From: Inonotus obliquus
Taxonomy: Eukaryota > Basidiomycota > Agaricomycetes > Hymenochaetales > Hymenochaetaceae
Assembly: GCA_032164295.1 (NCBI GenBank)
Contig: JAJHTX010000001.1
Location: 3,162,001-3,226,000 of the forward strand
Length of the DNA stretch: 64,000 nt
Direction of reading: 5' to 3'
Positions 63,395-64,000 of the stretch are shown here, in pieces. Under the pieces are notes generated by a model that saw only the letters and a list, made by a program, of their open reading frames with translations, had not been told where the DNA came from and made no database searches. A program made the position numbers and the translations under genes. Position 1 is the stretch's first letter. Each line of letters opens with the position of its first letter.

Positions 63395-64000
63395 TTAGGT
63401 CCCCTTCTGTCTCGTGGACCGTCTGACATTCTTCGTGGCTTGTGGAGCCTTTACGGATTGCCTGTGAAAGACGTGTTAGGGTGCAAATGCCTGAAGTCGC
63501 TTAAGAGACTTTCACACCTCTTCCCTTTTGTGACCGGAACGTCCGAGTCACCATCCTGTTCACCGCTATCGTCATCATCTTCATCAGCATACAGCGATAG
63601 CTCATGAATCTTCTTCTGCAGCCCATTTACGCCGCTGGTTGACCGTGGTTTGGAGGGCGCATTCGCCTTCGCATCCTGCTTTGGTTTGGGTGTGGGTTTT
63701 GGCTCTGGATCTGGGAGCCATTCTTCCTCGTCGTCATCCTCAGTCTCGCTGCCGAGGTCTATCGTCTCTCCTTCTTCATCCTCAACTTCATCCTCCTCTG
63801 AATCAGCACCAGCTGTCATCGTTTCATCTGCATCCAGTTCATCAATAGCCATATCATCCTCAAACAATCCGATGGCGGATGTCATCTTTGTAGGCGTAGG
63901 CGGAGTCTTCGTCTTGCGACCACGCGAAGACTTGGTGACGGAATCGTCATATGTGGTTTCGGCCTCTTCCTGCTCACTGAACTCAGCCAGCGGAACTACA
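63395..64000 (-). CDS. Acidic, probably nuclear protein, C-terminal part (runs off window)
   Basis: The frame is open from the window edge (64000) to 63518. A 56-nt intron (63517-63462, GTGTGA...CACAG) follows, then the last exon 63461-63395, phases matching. The text has a basic AT-hook-like stretch (SSRGRKTKTPPTPTK), then long Asp/Glu runs with EEEWLPDPEPKPTPKPK, a short possible helix (LQKKIHELSLYAD), and a basic tail (NVRRSTRQKGT). This composition is usual for disordered ends of chromatin or nuclear proteins. The N-terminal domains that would name it are outside the window, so I give no function. Confidence 0.7.

Overview
The window is genomic DNA of a filamentous basidiomycete, most likely an Agaricomycete. 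Host genes carry many short phase-consistent introns (mostly 49-61 nt), include conserved fungal housekeeping genes, and sit beside large chromovirus-type Ty3/gypsy elements and a non-LTR element typical of mushroom genomes. The species cannot be named from this sequence.

Region 1 (1-36.96 kb) is a nested transposon island. An outer Ty3/gypsy element (1 to about 25.26 kb, 5' end outside the window) has a giant gag-protease-like ORF split by a complete second LTR element, here called A (4295-18231, 13,937 bp, 1566-bp LTRs that look identical, 5-bp target duplication GAATG). Downstream lies the outer pol, a probable spliced antisense gene, and tandem repeats. Next comes a non-LTR (LINE) element (about 25.27-36.96 kb) whose ORF2 is split between endonuclease and reverse transcriptase by a third, complete LTR element, B (27386-33873, 451-bp LTRs, TSD TTACC). 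Both LTR elements have a primer-binding site complementary to the predicted 5' end of their own transcript, which suggests Tf1-like self-priming.

Element A is the most unusual mobile element. Besides gag and pol (with a well-formed -1 frameshift signal and a chromodomain) it carries a coiled-coil ORF before gag, two ORFs between pol and the 3' LTR (the second membrane-anchored, with its own TATA copy) and a 258-aa ORF inside the U3 of each LTR. This layout recalls complex retroviruses.

Region 2 (36.98-49.43 kb) is a compact block of host genes: an RWD-RBR ubiquitin ligase (+), a multi-KH RNA-binding protein (+), V-ATPase subunit C (-), splicing factor Prp17 (-) and a three-repeat Myb protein fused to C2H2 zinc fingers (+).

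Region 3 (49.43-61.78 kb) is gene-poor. It holds two secreted, Kex2-type repeat-peptide precursor genes on the + strand (54385-54964 and 59390-60049). They have alpha-factor-like KR-(E/D)A-(E/D)P spacers and tryptophan-ended cores. This pair is the best candidate for an undescribed signalling or RiPP-like system. Region 4 (61.78-64 kb) holds the eRF1 glutamine methyltransferase MTQ2 (-) and the C-terminal end of an acidic, probably nuclear protein (-) that runs off the window.
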